Source: Stenotrophomonas ginsengisoli
Lineage (GTDB): Bacteria; Pseudomonadota; Gammaproteobacteria; Xanthomonadales; Xanthomonadaceae
NCBI RefSeq assembly: GCF_001431485.1
Contig: NZ_LDJM01000034.1
Location: 1 to 57,875 of the forward strand
DNA: 57,875 nt
Direction of reading: 5' to 3'
The first letter of the stretch is position 1. Each line of letters begins with the position of its first letter. The notes under the pieces were generated by a model that saw only the letters and a list, made by a program, of their open reading frames with translations, did not search any database and was not told the DNA's origin. The translations under genes were made by a program, and so were the position numbers. Positions 1 to 7,588 of the stretch are shown here, piece after piece.

Positions 1-98
1 ATCCCAGTCTGGCGACAGATGTCCTTGACTGGCACGCCTGCATCGGCCCGTTTGAGCGCGGCGACGATCTGCGTTTCGGTGAACTTTGATGTGCGCAT
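1..98 (-). CDS. IS3-family transposase OrfA, N-terminal part (cut by window start)
   Basis: The minus strand from 98 reads MRTSKFTETQIVAALKRADA and continues with VPVKDICRQTG to the window edge. This is the typical N-terminal helix-turn-helix of IS3-family OrfA transposases (DNA-end recognition). The ATG at 98 has a perfect AGGAGG 4 nt upstream (103-108). Only about 32 residues are inside the window, so it cannot be told whether the element is intact. The IS terminus should lie between 109 and about 175, but no inverted repeat can be confirmed from one end alone. Confidence 0.85.
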   Translation of the reverse strand, partial: MRTSKFTETQIVAALKRADAGVPVKDICRQTG

Positions 99-157
99 GA
101 AACCTCCTGACTGGGAAAAGATGCCAGAAAGTTCTACTTATGGGATGTCTGCCGATC

Positions 158-187
158 GGGGGAGCTTACGACGGGGGAGCTTACGAC
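158..187. repeat. 15-bp perfect tandem duplication near the IS end
   Basis: The 15-mer gggggagcttacgac occurs twice head to tail (158-172 and 173-187) just outside the probable left end of the IS3-type element. It may reflect slippage or a trace of an insertion event; it is too long for a normal 3-5 bp IS3 target duplication. Confidence 0.8.
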
Positions 188-230
188 GGGACCGCTCTGA
201 TCGCGCACCGTGTAGTGGGCATTGCGGCAT

Positions 231-299
<69 letters not shown>

Positions 300-539
300 G
301 ATCTTGATCTTCCTGCCCGAGCCGTAGAGCGTGCCGAGCATCGCAGCGGATCAAAGGAACAGGCGCGAGGTGTTTGAGCGCAGCGAGTTCTCGCGCCGCT
401 TTGAGCCGCGAGAAGCACAGGGCACCGCTGTGGCCGCAGGCCGCAGCGGCACGCGGCCCGGCGAGAAGCACTTTTGGTTCCTTTTGGTGCGTCAAAAGGA
501 ACCCGCACGCACAGCGTGTGGAAGCCTTTACCTGCTTTG
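300..539 (-). repeat. Dispersed repeat, copy A (inverted relative to copy B at 1687-1986)
   Basis: Read on the minus strand this block starts with aaagcaggtaaaggcttcc and ends near gctcgggcaggaagatcaaga. The same order of blocks is found on the plus strand at 1687-1986: the aaagcaggta start, gcgtgcgggttcct-like, cgccgggccgc, gcggtgccctg, ctcgctgcgctcaaacacc-like and cgctgcgatgctcggca. Copy A lacks about 60 nt present in copy B. No credible gene is seen between 99 and 593; that stretch holds only the IS edge, the microsatellite, this repeat and about 50 nt of unassigned sequence (540-593). Confidence 0.8.
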
Positions 540-593
540 ACAGTTAATCCAACTTGACCCCGTTGATTAAACGAGAAGCCCCTTACGGACTTG

Positions 594-899
594 CTAGATC
601 ACACTACCCTCGAGTGATGAAAATGTTTCTTCACTGACGACGACATGCTCCCCGAAACGAATGCCCCGCATATTACCGAAGCGCTCCTTGATGGCTGCCA
701 TTGGCAACTTCCCGCTCATAACCACAACCACATCAGGAGTTTTGTAGTTTTCTAAATAGAGGCCATCAATAACCATGCCAAACTCTGAAGCAAGGAACTT
801 AACAATCCGCCCTATATCTTTTGGCATGAACTGCTGTATGAGATGGGGATATACCCTGGCAAATCGATACTCATTAGACATTACTTCGTAGTAGCTCAT
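594..899 (-). CDS. Hypothetical cassette-like protein, 101 aa
   Basis: I do not recognise this family. The protein is soluble, has no signal peptide or transmembrane segment, and has a mixed alpha/beta pattern with two hydrophobic beta-like stretches (PDVVVVMSGKLP; FGEHVVVSEE). Base composition is clearly lower in GC than the flanking chromosome, which suggests transfer. The ATG at 899 lies 6 nt after an attC-like R' core (GTTAGAG, 912-906) with no good ribosome binding site, as is common in integron gene cassettes. A second in-frame ATG at 881 is possible. No attC could be seen after the stop codon at 594; the dispersed repeat begins about 55 nt further on. Coding nature is likely but unproven. 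Confidence 0.6.
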   Translation of the reverse strand: MSYYEVMSNEYRFARVYPHLIQQFMPKDIGRIVKFLASEFGMVIDGLYLENYKTPDVVVVMSGKLPMAAIKERFGNMRGIRFGEHVVVSEETFSSLEGSVI

Positions 900-905
900 A
901 ACGCG

Positions 906-962
906 CTCTAACGCTGGATTTAAGCGGCATCGAAGCCGTCCGTGCCGAGTGTAATGTTAGCG
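906..962 (-). other. attC-like integron recombination site between the two low-GC genes
   Basis: On the minus strand, directly after the TGA of the 964-1479 gene, come an R''-like box CGCTAAC (962-956), an imperfect inverted repeat with CGGCA/TGCCG arms, an L'-like GCTTAAATCCAGC and an R' box GTTAGAG (912-906). The total is 57 bp, which is within the usual attC size. The order gene, R'', hairpin, L', R', next ATG is the normal cassette layout. The R'' and R' boxes depart from the RYYYAAC/GTTRRRY consensus at one or two positions, so function is uncertain. Confidence 0.55.
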
Positions 963-963
963 A

Positions 964-1479
964 TCAATTGAAGCCAATCCGATTTGAAACCTCGCGACTG
1001 TAAACACTCTCGAAGTCGCTTATGCTACTTGCCCTATACCATAGTCCAGCGATGTACTTAAACTCCTGCTCAAATGGATGCAAGAATGCAGAAATATCCG
1101 TAGCGTATTCACAGTTCCGAGAAAGCATAACCATCCAGTCCGGATAGCCCAGCGCCTGGTAAATCTTGTCGAATTTTTCTTTGAGAGTGTTAGCACACTC
1201 GAATCCTGCCAAATATCTCTGATGAAGTTCGACCAAATACTTGCCAGCGACTAGGTGATAATCAATTTCGGATTGGACGGAGTAACGCGCGACTATGGCC
1301 TCGACGTATGGCAATGCTTCCTCAGTAGTAGCTGCACCAGCCAGGAGCACAATATCCAGGTCATCACCCTCTTGATCTAGGCGGAGGCGGTCCATAGCCC
1401 AGTCTATTCCGTCCGACAGATCGCTTACGCCAATTTTGTGCATTGAATATGACTGTTGCAGCCTTGCGAGATATTCCAT
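964..1479 (-). CDS. Hypothetical cassette-like protein, 171 aa (possibly DUF2247-like)
   Basis: This is a soluble, acidic, mostly helical protein without signal peptide or membrane segment. The central part (DGIDWAMDRLRLDQ, VLLAGAAT) and the later KEKFDKIYQALGYPDWM resemble, by eye only, the helical DUF2247 family that is often grouped with immunity-type proteins; this is a weak guess. GC content is about half, against two-thirds around it. I chose the ATG at 1479 because it lies 5 nt after an attC-like R' box (GTTAGCC, 1491-1485), which mirrors the start of the 594-899 gene. The frame also stays open to a TTG at 1518. The stop abuts the R'' box of the next attC-like site. Confidence 0.6.
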   Translation of the reverse strand: MEYLARLQQSYSMHKIGVSDLSDGIDWAMDRLRLDQEGDDLDIVLLAGAATTEEALPYVEAIVARYSVQSEIDYHLVAGKYLVELHQRYLAGFECANTLKEKFDKIYQALGYPDWMVMLSRNCEYATDISAFLHPFEQEFKYIAGLWYRASSISDFESVYSREVSNRIGFN

Positions 1480-1484
1480 GTGAG

Positions 1485-1533
1485 GGCTAACGCCTAGTAG
1501 ACCGCCTATCTGCGGCAATTTACCGAGTTTGGC
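1485..1533 (-). other. Second attC-like site, upstream of the 964-1479 gene
   Basis: On the minus strand GCCAAAC (1533-1527) is followed by a short hairpin (CCGC/GCGG) and TAGGCGTTAGCC, whose R' core GTTAGCC covers 1491-1485. The R' box is good and the R'' box is poor, and the 49-bp span is short for attC. Its value lies mainly in its placement just before the ATG at 1479. The 150 nt further upstream (1534-1686) show no gene. Confidence 0.4.
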
Positions 1534-1686
1534 CTATCCGCAGTGCAAAGTGAACTGGCAGCAACCTGTCCGGAATCAATGCCCTGCATGACAGCCGCAC
1601 CACATGTTGGCACTTCACCCTGTTCGCGTTATTCCGCAGGAATGCGGTGCTATGCAAACCTCAGGGTCCGATTGGCTTGTCTTTTT

Positions 1687-1986
1687 AAAGCAGGTAACAG
1701 CTTCCGCCCGCTCCGCGTGCGGGCTCCTTTGGAAGCACCCAAAGGAACCCAAGGAGCGCAGCGACTAACGGCGAAGCCGACCCGAAGGGCGAGCGCCACA
1801 GGTGCGAGTCAAGGTGCTTTCCGCCGGGCCGCATGCCGATGCGATGAAGCCGCACCGGTGCCCTGCGCTTCTCGCGTGCCGGGGCGGTGCGGGAACTCGC
1901 TTCGCTCAAACACCCCGCACCTTCATCCCCGGCTCGCTGCGATGCTCGGCATGCTCTGACGGCTCGGAAAGATCAAAAGCAATGGC
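1687..1986 (+). repeat. Dispersed repeat, copy B (inverted relative to copy A at 300-539)
   Basis: This is the plus-strand counterpart of copy A, about 300 bp, with the aaagcaggtaacagc end facing inward and the cgctgcgatgctcggcatgc end facing outward. It carries an extra block of about 60 nt near 1750-1810. At its outer end copy B has agatcaaaagcaatggc, the same position where copy A changes into the GGCAAC satellite. It runs almost directly into the prlC terminator. Short frames through it are not convincing genes. Confidence 0.8.
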
Positions 1987-1999
1987 AAAAAAAAGCAAC

Positions 2000-2030
2000 A
2001 AAAAGCCCGGCTTTTGCCGGGCTTTTTGTT
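2000..2030. terminator. Bidirectional rho-independent terminator after prlC
   Basis: Arms aaaagcccggc and gccgggctttt (2001-2011 and 2016-2026) enclose a 4-nt loop, with A and T runs on the two sides. It is 45 nt beyond the prlC stop on the minus strand. Confidence 0.85.
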
Positions 2031-2074
2031 GGAAACGTCGCGGCCGGGGCCGCTCCCACACAGTGGTTGCAGGC

Positions 2075-4102
2075 TTACGCCGCCATGCCGTTGTGGCGCA
2101 GCAGGGCGTCGATGTTCGGCTCACGGCCGCGGAAGGCGCGGAAGTTCTCCGCTGCGGGGCGGCTGCCGCCGCGGCTGATGATCTCGGCCAGGAAACGCTG
2201 GCCGGTTGCGGCCAGCTGTTCCTCGCCGGCTTCCTCGAATGCCGCGTAGGCATCGGCGCTGAGCACCTCGGCCCACTTGTAGCTGTAATAACCGGCAGCA
2301 TAGCCACCGGCGAAGATGTGGCTGAACTGGTTGGCGAAACGGTTGAACGCCGGCGGGATGTTCACCGCCACCTCGGCACGTACCGCGTCCAGCACCGCCT
2401 GCACATCACCGGCCGGATCAAAGCCGTGGTGGATGCGCATGTCGAACAGGGCAAATTCCAGCTGGCGCACGGTGAACATGCCGCTCTGGAAATTCTTGGC
2501 CGCCAGCATCTTGTCGAACAGGGTGCGCGGCAGCGATGCGCCGGTATCGACATGGGCGGTCATGGCCTGCACGCGCGGCCATTCCCAGCAGAAGTTCTCC
2601 ATGAACTGACTCGGCAGTTCCACCGCATCCCATTCCACCCCGTTGATGCCGGCCACACCCAGCTCACCGATGCGGGTAAGCAGCTGGTGCAGGCCATGGC
2701 CCATTTCATGGAACAGGGTGACCACGTCATCGTGGGTGAGCGTGGCCGGCTTGCCGTCCACCCCGCGGCCGAAGTTGCACACCAGATACACCAGCGGCGT
2801 CTGCACGCTGCCATCGGCACGCACGCGGCGGTTGCGGCAGTCATCCATCCACGCACCACCGCGCTTGCCCTCGCGCGCATACGGGTCCAGGTAGAACTGG
2901 CCGACCAGATCGCCATGGGCGGTGGTGACCCGGTAGAAGCGCACATCGGCGTGCCAGGTCGGCGCGCTGTCACGCTCCACGGTCAGGCCGTACAGGTCCT
3001 TGATCACAGCAAACAGGCCGGCCAGCACACGGTCTTCGGTGAAGTACTGCTTCACCTCCAGCGCCGAGTAGCTGTAACGGGCCTGCTTGAGCTTCTCGCT
3101 GACCCAGGACAGGTCCCAGGCCTGCAGCGTGTCCAGCCCCAGCTCATCGCGGGCAAAGGCTTCCAGCTCGGCGCGGTCGGTCTGCGCGAACGGCTTGGCG
3201 CGGGCGGCCAGGTCGCTCAAGAAATCCATCACCTGGGCCGGGCTGTCGGCCATCTTGGTGGCCAGCGAATACTCGGCATAGCTTTCCATGCCCAGCAGGG
3301 CGGCCTTCTCGGCGCGCAAGGCCAGGATCTGTGCGATCAGTGGGCTGTTGTCGCGCTCGTCCGGGCCGAACTCCGAGGCGCGGGTGACACTGGCGCGGTA
3401 CAGCTGCTCGCGCAGGCCGCGGTTGTCGGCATAGGTCTGCACCGGCAGGTAGCACGGCATCTGCAGGGTCAGCTTGTAGCCGTCCTTGCCCTCACTCTGC
3501 GCCGCCGTGCGGCAGGCGGCCTTGACCTCGGCCGGCAGGCCGGCCAGTTCGGCCTCATCAAGCACATACAGGGCGTAGGCGTCGGTGGCATCGAGCACGT
3601 TCTGCGAGAACTTGGCGTTCAGTGCCGAGAGCTCCTCGCTGATCGCGGCAAAGCGGGCCTTGCCGGCCTCGTCCAGCTCGGCACCGCCGAGGCGGAAACC
3701 ACGCAGGGAGTGTTCCAGCACCTGCTTGCGGGCCGCATCGAAACCGGCAGCCTGCGGGCTGTCGGCCAGCTTGCGGTACTGCGCGTACAAGCCCAGGTCC
3801 TGCGACACCTCACTGCCGAAGCGGGTGATCTTGGCCAGGTTGGCGTTGTAGACCTCGCGCAGTGCCGGCGTGTTGACCACCGATTCCAAGTGGCTGACCT
3901 GGCCCCAGGCCCGGTACAGGCGCTCGGTGGCGTCGTCCAGCGGCACCACGAACGACTCCCAGGTCACCGGCTCGACGCTGCGCGCAGCGGCCACCGCAGC
4001 GCGCGCCTGCTCCAGCAGGGTGTCGATGGCCGGGGTGATGTGCTCCGGGGTGATCGCGTCAAAACGCGGCAGGCCGGAGAAATCGAGCAGGGGGTTGGTC
4101 AT
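2075..4102 (-). CDS. prlC: Oligopeptidase A (M3 family zinc metallopeptidase), 675 aa
   Basis: This is a cytoplasmic zinc endopeptidase that degrades short peptides, including cleaved signal peptides. The N-terminus MTNPLLDFSGLPRF matches the PrlC/OpdA start. The zinc site FHEMGHGLHQLL (HExxH near residue 465) and the downstream GVEWDAVELPSQFMENF with the third ligand Glu are present. The length of 675 aa is normal for the family, and there is no signal peptide. It lies 36 nt downstream of the PLP enzyme gene at 4139-5260 on the same strand, so the two are probably co-transcribed and end at the terminator at 2000-2030. Oligopeptidase A is preferred over Dcp because of the N-terminus and the sequence around the zinc site. 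Confidence 0.93.
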   Translation of the reverse strand: MTNPLLDFSGLPRFDAITPEHITPAIDTLLEQARAAVAAARSVEPVTWESFVVPLDDATERLYRAWGQVSHLESVVNTPALREVYNANLAKITRFGSEVSQDLGLYAQYRKLADSPQAAGFDAARKQVLEHSLRGFRLGGAELDEAGKARFAAISEELSALNAKFSQNVLDATDAYALYVLDEAELAGLPAEVKAACRTAAQSEGKDGYKLTLQMPCYLPVQTYADNRGLREQLYRASVTRASEFGPDERDNSPLIAQILALRAEKAALLGMESYAEYSLATKMADSPAQVMDFLSDLAARAKPFAQTDRAELEAFARDELGLDTLQAWDLSWVSEKLKQARYSYSALEVKQYFTEDRVLAGLFAVIKDLYGLTVERDSAPTWHADVRFYRVTTAHGDLVGQFYLDPYAREGKRGGAWMDDCRNRRVRADGSVQTPLVYLVCNFGRGVDGKPATLTHDDVVTLFHEMGHGLHQLLTRIGELGVAGINGVEWDAVELPSQFMENFCWEWPRVQAMTAHVDTGASLPRTLFDKMLAAKNFQSGMFTVRQLEFALFDMRIHHGFDPAGDVQAVLDAVRAEVAVNIPPAFNRFANQFSHIFAGGYAAGYYSYKWAEVLSADAYAAFEEAGEEQLAATGQRFLAEIISRGGSRPAAENFRAFRGREPNIDALLRHNGMAA

Positions 4103-4138
4103 GGCAAATCCTTTGAACGGCTACCGGCAAGCGCCGGA

Positions 4139-5260
4139 TCAGCCCTGATATGGGTCCGGCAGGGTCCCGGCACAAGCCAGCGGCGGCAACGGGGAGCCTG
4201 CCACGGCGGCGGCGATGGCCGCGTCGGCCGCGGCCACCTCGATGCCACGGGCCGCATACCAGGCCGGGTCGTAATAGGAATGGGCGTAGCGCTCGCCGGC
4301 ATCGCACAGGATGGTGACGATGCTGCCACCCTGCCCAGCCGCGGCCATGGCCTGGGCCACGCGCAGCACGCCGACGAAATTGGTCCCGGTGGAACCGCCG
4401 ACACGCCGGCCGAGCACCGCGCTGACATGGCGCATCGCGGCCAGGCTGAGGTCATCGGGCACCTTGACCATGGCATCCACGCAGGACGGGATGAAGCTGG
4501 CCTCGACCTTGGGCCGGCCGATGCCTTCCACCCGCGAGCCGCCGTCGATGGCCAGGTGCTGCCAGCACTGGCCGTCCAGCGCGGCGCGGTAGCCATCGAA
4601 GAACACCGAGATTTCCGGGTCCACACAGGCGATGGCCGTGGCGTGCTGGCGGTAGCGCACGTAGCGGCCCAGAGTGGCCGCGGTACCACCGGTACCCGGC
4701 GAGCAGACGATCCAGGTCGGCACCGGGTGCGGTTCCTGAGCCATCTGCTTGAAGATCGACTCGGCGATGTTGTTGTTGGCACGCCAGTCGGTGGCGCGCT
4801 CGGCATAGGTGAACTGGTCCATGAAGTGGCCGCCGGTTTCCCGCGCCAGGGCATGGGCGGCGGCATCCAGGCCGCAGGCCGAGGCCACCAGATGGCAGCG
4901 GCCACCATAGAACTCGATGGCGGCGATCTTCTCCGGCGAGGTACCTGCCGGAATCACCGCAATGAACGGCAGGCCGAGCAGGCGCGCGAAGTAGGCTTCG
5001 GACACCGCGGTGGAGCCGGAGGAGGCCTCGATCACCGGGCAATCTTCGCGCAGCCAGCCATTGGCCAGCGCGTAGAGGAACAGCGAGCGCGCCAGCCGGT
5101 GCTTGAGCGAGCCGGTGGGGTGGCTGGATTCGTCCTTGAAGTAGACGTCGATGCCGGGATACCCCGGCAGGGCCATCGGAATCAGGTGGGTATCGGCAGA
5201 CCGGTTGAAATCGGCCTCAATCTTCTGGATGGCGGCGGCCACCCATGCACGCTGGGACAT
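4139..5260 (-). CDS. PLP-dependent cysteine synthase/desulfhydrase family protein (Cds1-like), 373 aa
   Basis: This is a fold-type II PLP enzyme. The PLP lysine lies in [13 protein letters not shown] (about residues 52-64), the substrate loop is [19 protein letters not shown], and the phosphate-binding loop is [15 protein letters not shown]. The sequence resembles the Cds1 branch (L-cysteine desulfhydrase, forming H2S, pyruvate and ammonia) more than biosynthetic CysK/CysM, but the substrate cannot be read from sequence. I chose the ATG at 5260 ([15 protein letters not shown]); the frame stays open further upstream without family similarity. It is followed 36 nt later by prlC. The start is divergent from copL, with about 100 nt between them. 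Confidence 0.85.
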   Translation of the reverse strand: MSQRAWVAAAIQKIEADFNRSADTHLIPMALPGYPGIDVYFKDESSHPTGSLKHRLARSLFLYALANGWLREDCPVIEASSGSTAVSEAYFARLLGLPFIAVIPAGTSPEKIAAIEFYGGRCHLVASACGLDAAAHALARETGGHFMDQFTYAERATDWRANNNIAESIFKQMAQEPHPVPTWIVCSPGTGGTAATLGRYVRYRQHATAIACVDPEISVFFDGYRAALDGQCWQHLAIDGGSRVEGIGRPKVEASFIPSCVDAMVKVPDDLSLAAMRHVSAVLGRRVGGSTGTNFVGVLRVAQAMAAAGQGGSIVTILCDAGERYAHSYYDPAWYAARGIEVAAADAAIAAAVAGSPLPPLACAGTLPDPYQG

Positions 5261-5362
5261 GGGGCACTCAAGGCTGTGGAACGCTGGGGCCATTGTAGCC
5301 CCGCTCAGCCAGCGCCCGGCCGGGCTGTTATGCTCGCCGGCACCTGCCCACCCACTGCACCG

Positions 5363-5728
5363 ATGGCCCTGCTGCTGCGCCTGCTGCTGATCACCCTGCT
5401 GCTCGTCAACACGAGTGCCAGCGCGTGGGCGGCCACCGGCATGGCGGCCAGCCTGCTGCCGGCCGCTGGCAGTGCGCACAGCATGGCCATGGCCAGCGAG
5501 GCGATGACGGCGGACTGCCACGGCGCACCGGCAGCCGAGGCGCCGATGCCCTGCGGCAATGACAGCCAGCATTGCGACTGCCTGCATGCCTGCAGCGCCC
5601 TGCCCTCACCGGTGGCCCTGTGGCTGCCGCTGGCCTTGCGGGCCAGCCCGCAGGCTCCCAGCCCGCGGCCCGCTGCCCCGCCGCACCTGGCCGACCCGGT
5701 ACGGCCACCGATCCACCTCCCCGCCTGA
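5363..5728 (+). CDS. copL: CopL-family copper-resistance regulatory/metal-binding protein, 121 aa
   Basis: This is a short exported protein at the head of the copper operon. The signal peptide starts [16 protein letters not shown] and ends near ASAWA. The mature part is rich in His, Cys and Met ([28 protein letters not shown]), followed by a Pro-rich tail. In Xanthomonas the copL gene ahead of copAB is required for copper-inducible expression. The position, size and Cys cluster fit that family. An in-frame ATG at 5330 would add 11 residues without improving the signal peptide. A strong intercistronic hairpin (5736-5756) separates it from copA. Confidence 0.75.
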   Translation: MALLLRLLLITLLLVNTSASAWAATGMAASLLPAAGSAHSMAMASEAMTADCHGAPAAEAPMPCGNDSQHCDCLHACSALPSPVALWLPLALRASPQAPSPRPAAPPHLADPVRPPIHLPA

Positions 5729-5735
5729 AGCAAGC

Positions 5736-5756
5736 CAGCACGCTGCCTGCGTGCTG
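5736..5756 (+). promoter_or_regulatory. Intercistronic hairpin between copL and copA
   Basis: There is a perfect 8-bp stem, cagcacgc (5736-5743) and gcgtgctg (5749-5756), with a 5-nt loop, 7 nt after the copL stop. It is followed by atcctttcctg, so it could act as a weak terminator/attenuator or protect the mRNA 3' end. Its role is inferred only from structure and place. Confidence 0.5.
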
Positions 5757-5803
5757 ATCCTTTCCTGCAACACGCCGCCATCGCGGCTGGGAGTGGTTGA
5801 ACC

Positions 5804-7588
5804 ATGTCTGATGACACCTTGCACGACGCCCGCAGCGTCGTGAGCCGTCGTCGTTTCGTCCAGGGCCTGGGCTTTGCCGGCCTGGTGGCCGGCACCGGCC
5901 TGTGGCGCCCGCTGGCCGCCCAGGCCAAACAGGCCTCCTTCCCCGTGCCCGAGCTGCGCGGCAACAACCTGCAGCTGAGCATCGGCCAGCTGCCGGTGAA
6001 CTTCACCGGCAAGCCGCGCAGCGCCATCACCGTCAACCAGTCACTGCCCGCACCGACCCTGCGCTGGCGCGAGGGCGACACGGTCAACATCCATGTGCAC
6101 AACGCCCTGCGCGATGACATGAGCTCGGTCCACTGGCACGGCATCCTGCTGCCGGCCAACATGGACGGCGTGCCGGGCCTGAGCTTTGACGGCATTGCCC
6201 CGGGCCAGGCCTACCACTACCGCTTCGACCTCAAGCAGAGCGGCACCTACTGGTACCACAGCCATTCGCTGTTCCAGGAGCAGGCCGGCCTGTACGGCGC
6301 GCTGATCATCGACCCGCTGGCGCCACCGCCCTACCGGGTGGACCGCGAGCACGTGCTGCTGCTCTCCGACTGGACCGACCTGGACGGCGCTGCGCTGTAC
6401 CGGCGGATGAAGAAGATGGCCATGCACGACAACACCTACCAGCAGACCGTGGGGGATTTTGTCCGTGATGCCCGCCGCGACGGCCTGCGCGCCACCCTGG
6501 CCGACCGCGCGATGTGGGGGCGCATGCGCATGACCCCCACCGACATCTCCGACATCAACGCCAACACCTACACCTACCTGCTCAACGGCCACACCCCGGC
6601 CGCCAACTGGACCGGGCTGTTCCGCAGCGGCGAGAAGGTGCTGCTGCGCCTGATCAACGGTTCGGCCATGACCCACTTCGACATCCGCATCCCGGGGCTG
6701 AAGATGACCGTGGTGGCCGCCGATGGCCAGTACGTGCACCCGGTCAGCGTGGACGAGCTGCGCATTGCCACGGCTGAAACGTTTGACGTGATCGTCGAGC
6801 CCAGCGGCCAGGACGCCTTCACCATCTTTGCCCAGGACATGGGCCGCAGCGGCTTTGCCTGCGGCACCCTGGCCACCCGCCCCGGCCTGGCCGCGGTGGT
6901 GCCGGCGCTGGACCGCCGCCCGCTGCTGAGCATGGGTGACATGGCCCATGACCATGGCGGCAGCCACGGTGGCCATGCGATGCAGGCCGATCCACATGCT
7001 GGACACGCCGGGCATGCCATGCCGGCCGATCCGCACGCGGGCCATGGCGGCGCGGCCGCCGTCACCATCCACCACCCGGCCGGCGAAACCGGCAACCCGC
7101 TGGTGGACATGCAATCCAACCCCACCGGCCCACGCCTGGAAGACCCGGGCATCGGCCTGCGTGACAACGGCCGCCGGGTGCTGGCCTATGCCGACCTGCA
7201 CTCCTTGTTCGACGACCCGGACGGCCGCGAACCCGAACGCGAGATCGAGCTGCACCTGACCGGCCACATGGAAAAGTTCGCCTGGAACTTCGACGGCATC
7301 CCGTTTGCCGGGGCGGACCCCATCTCCCTGCGCTACGGCGAGCGCATGCGCTTTGTGCTGGTCAACGACACCATGATGACCCACCCCATCCACCTGCACG
7401 GGGTATGGAGTGACCTGGAAGACGCGCAAGGCAATTTCCAGGTGCGCAAGCACACCATCGACATGCCGCCGGGCACCAGCCGCAGCTTCCGCGTGCGTGC
7501 CGACGCACTCGGGCGCTGGGCCTTCCACTGCCACCTGCTCTACCACATGGAAGCGGGAATGATGCGCGAAGTGAGGATCGAGCAATGA
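5804..7588 (+). CDS. copA: Copper-resistance multicopper oxidase CopA, 594 aa
   Basis: This is a periplasmic multicopper oxidase that detoxifies Cu(I). The twin-arginine signal SRRRFVQGLGFAGLVAGTG lies at about residues 11-29. Copper motifs are complete: HWHG near residue 110, YWYHSHS near 149, HPIHLHG near 526 and HCHLLYHMEAGM near 575. A Met/His-rich insert (about residues 378-415) with repeated ADPHAGH and GHAM units probably gathers copper. The ATG at 5804 is preceded by GGGAGTGG. The stop overlaps the copB start (ATGA at 7585-7588), so CopA and CopB are translationally coupled. The length and layout match plasmid and chromosomal CopA proteins. Confidence 0.95.
   Translation: MSDDTLHDARSVVSRRRFVQGLGFAGLVAGTGLWRPLAAQAKQASFPVPELRGNNLQLSIGQLPVNFTGKPRSAITVNQSLPAPTLRWREGDTVNIHVHNALRDDMSSVHWHGILLPANMDGVPGLSFDGIAPGQAYHYRFDLKQSGTYWYHSHSLFQEQAGLYGALIIDPLAPPPYRVDREHVLLLSDWTDLDGAALYRRMKKMAMHDNTYQQTVGDFVRDARRDGLRATLADRAMWGRMRMTPTDISDINANTYTYLLNGHTPAANWTGLFRSGEKVLLRLINGSAMTHFDIRIPGLKMTVVAADGQYVHPVSVDELRIATAETFDVIVEPSGQDAFTIFAQDMGRSGFACGTLATRPGLAAVVPALDRRPLLSMGDMAHDHGGSHGGHAMQADPHAGHAGHAMPADPHAGHGGAAAVTIHHPAGETGNPLVDMQSNPTGPRLEDPGIGLRDNGRRVLAYADLHSLFDDPDGREPEREIELHLTGHMEKFAWNFDGIPFAGADPISLRYGERMRFVLVNDTMMTHPIHLHGVWSDLEDAQGNFQVRKHTIDMPPGTSRSFRVRADALGRWAFHCHLLYHMEAGMMREVRIEQ

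Noticed and set aside
540..593. attC site after the 594-899 gene
   Set aside because: No RYYYAAC/GTTRRRY pair could be found; only a weak inverted repeat (gttaatc / gattaaac) is present.
1802..5728. A 1308-codon open frame on the plus strand
   Set aside because: It runs antisense through prlC and the PLP enzyme gene and only its last part coincides with copL. Long antisense frames are expected at this GC content, and its product shows no domain. Only the copL part (5363-5728) is kept.
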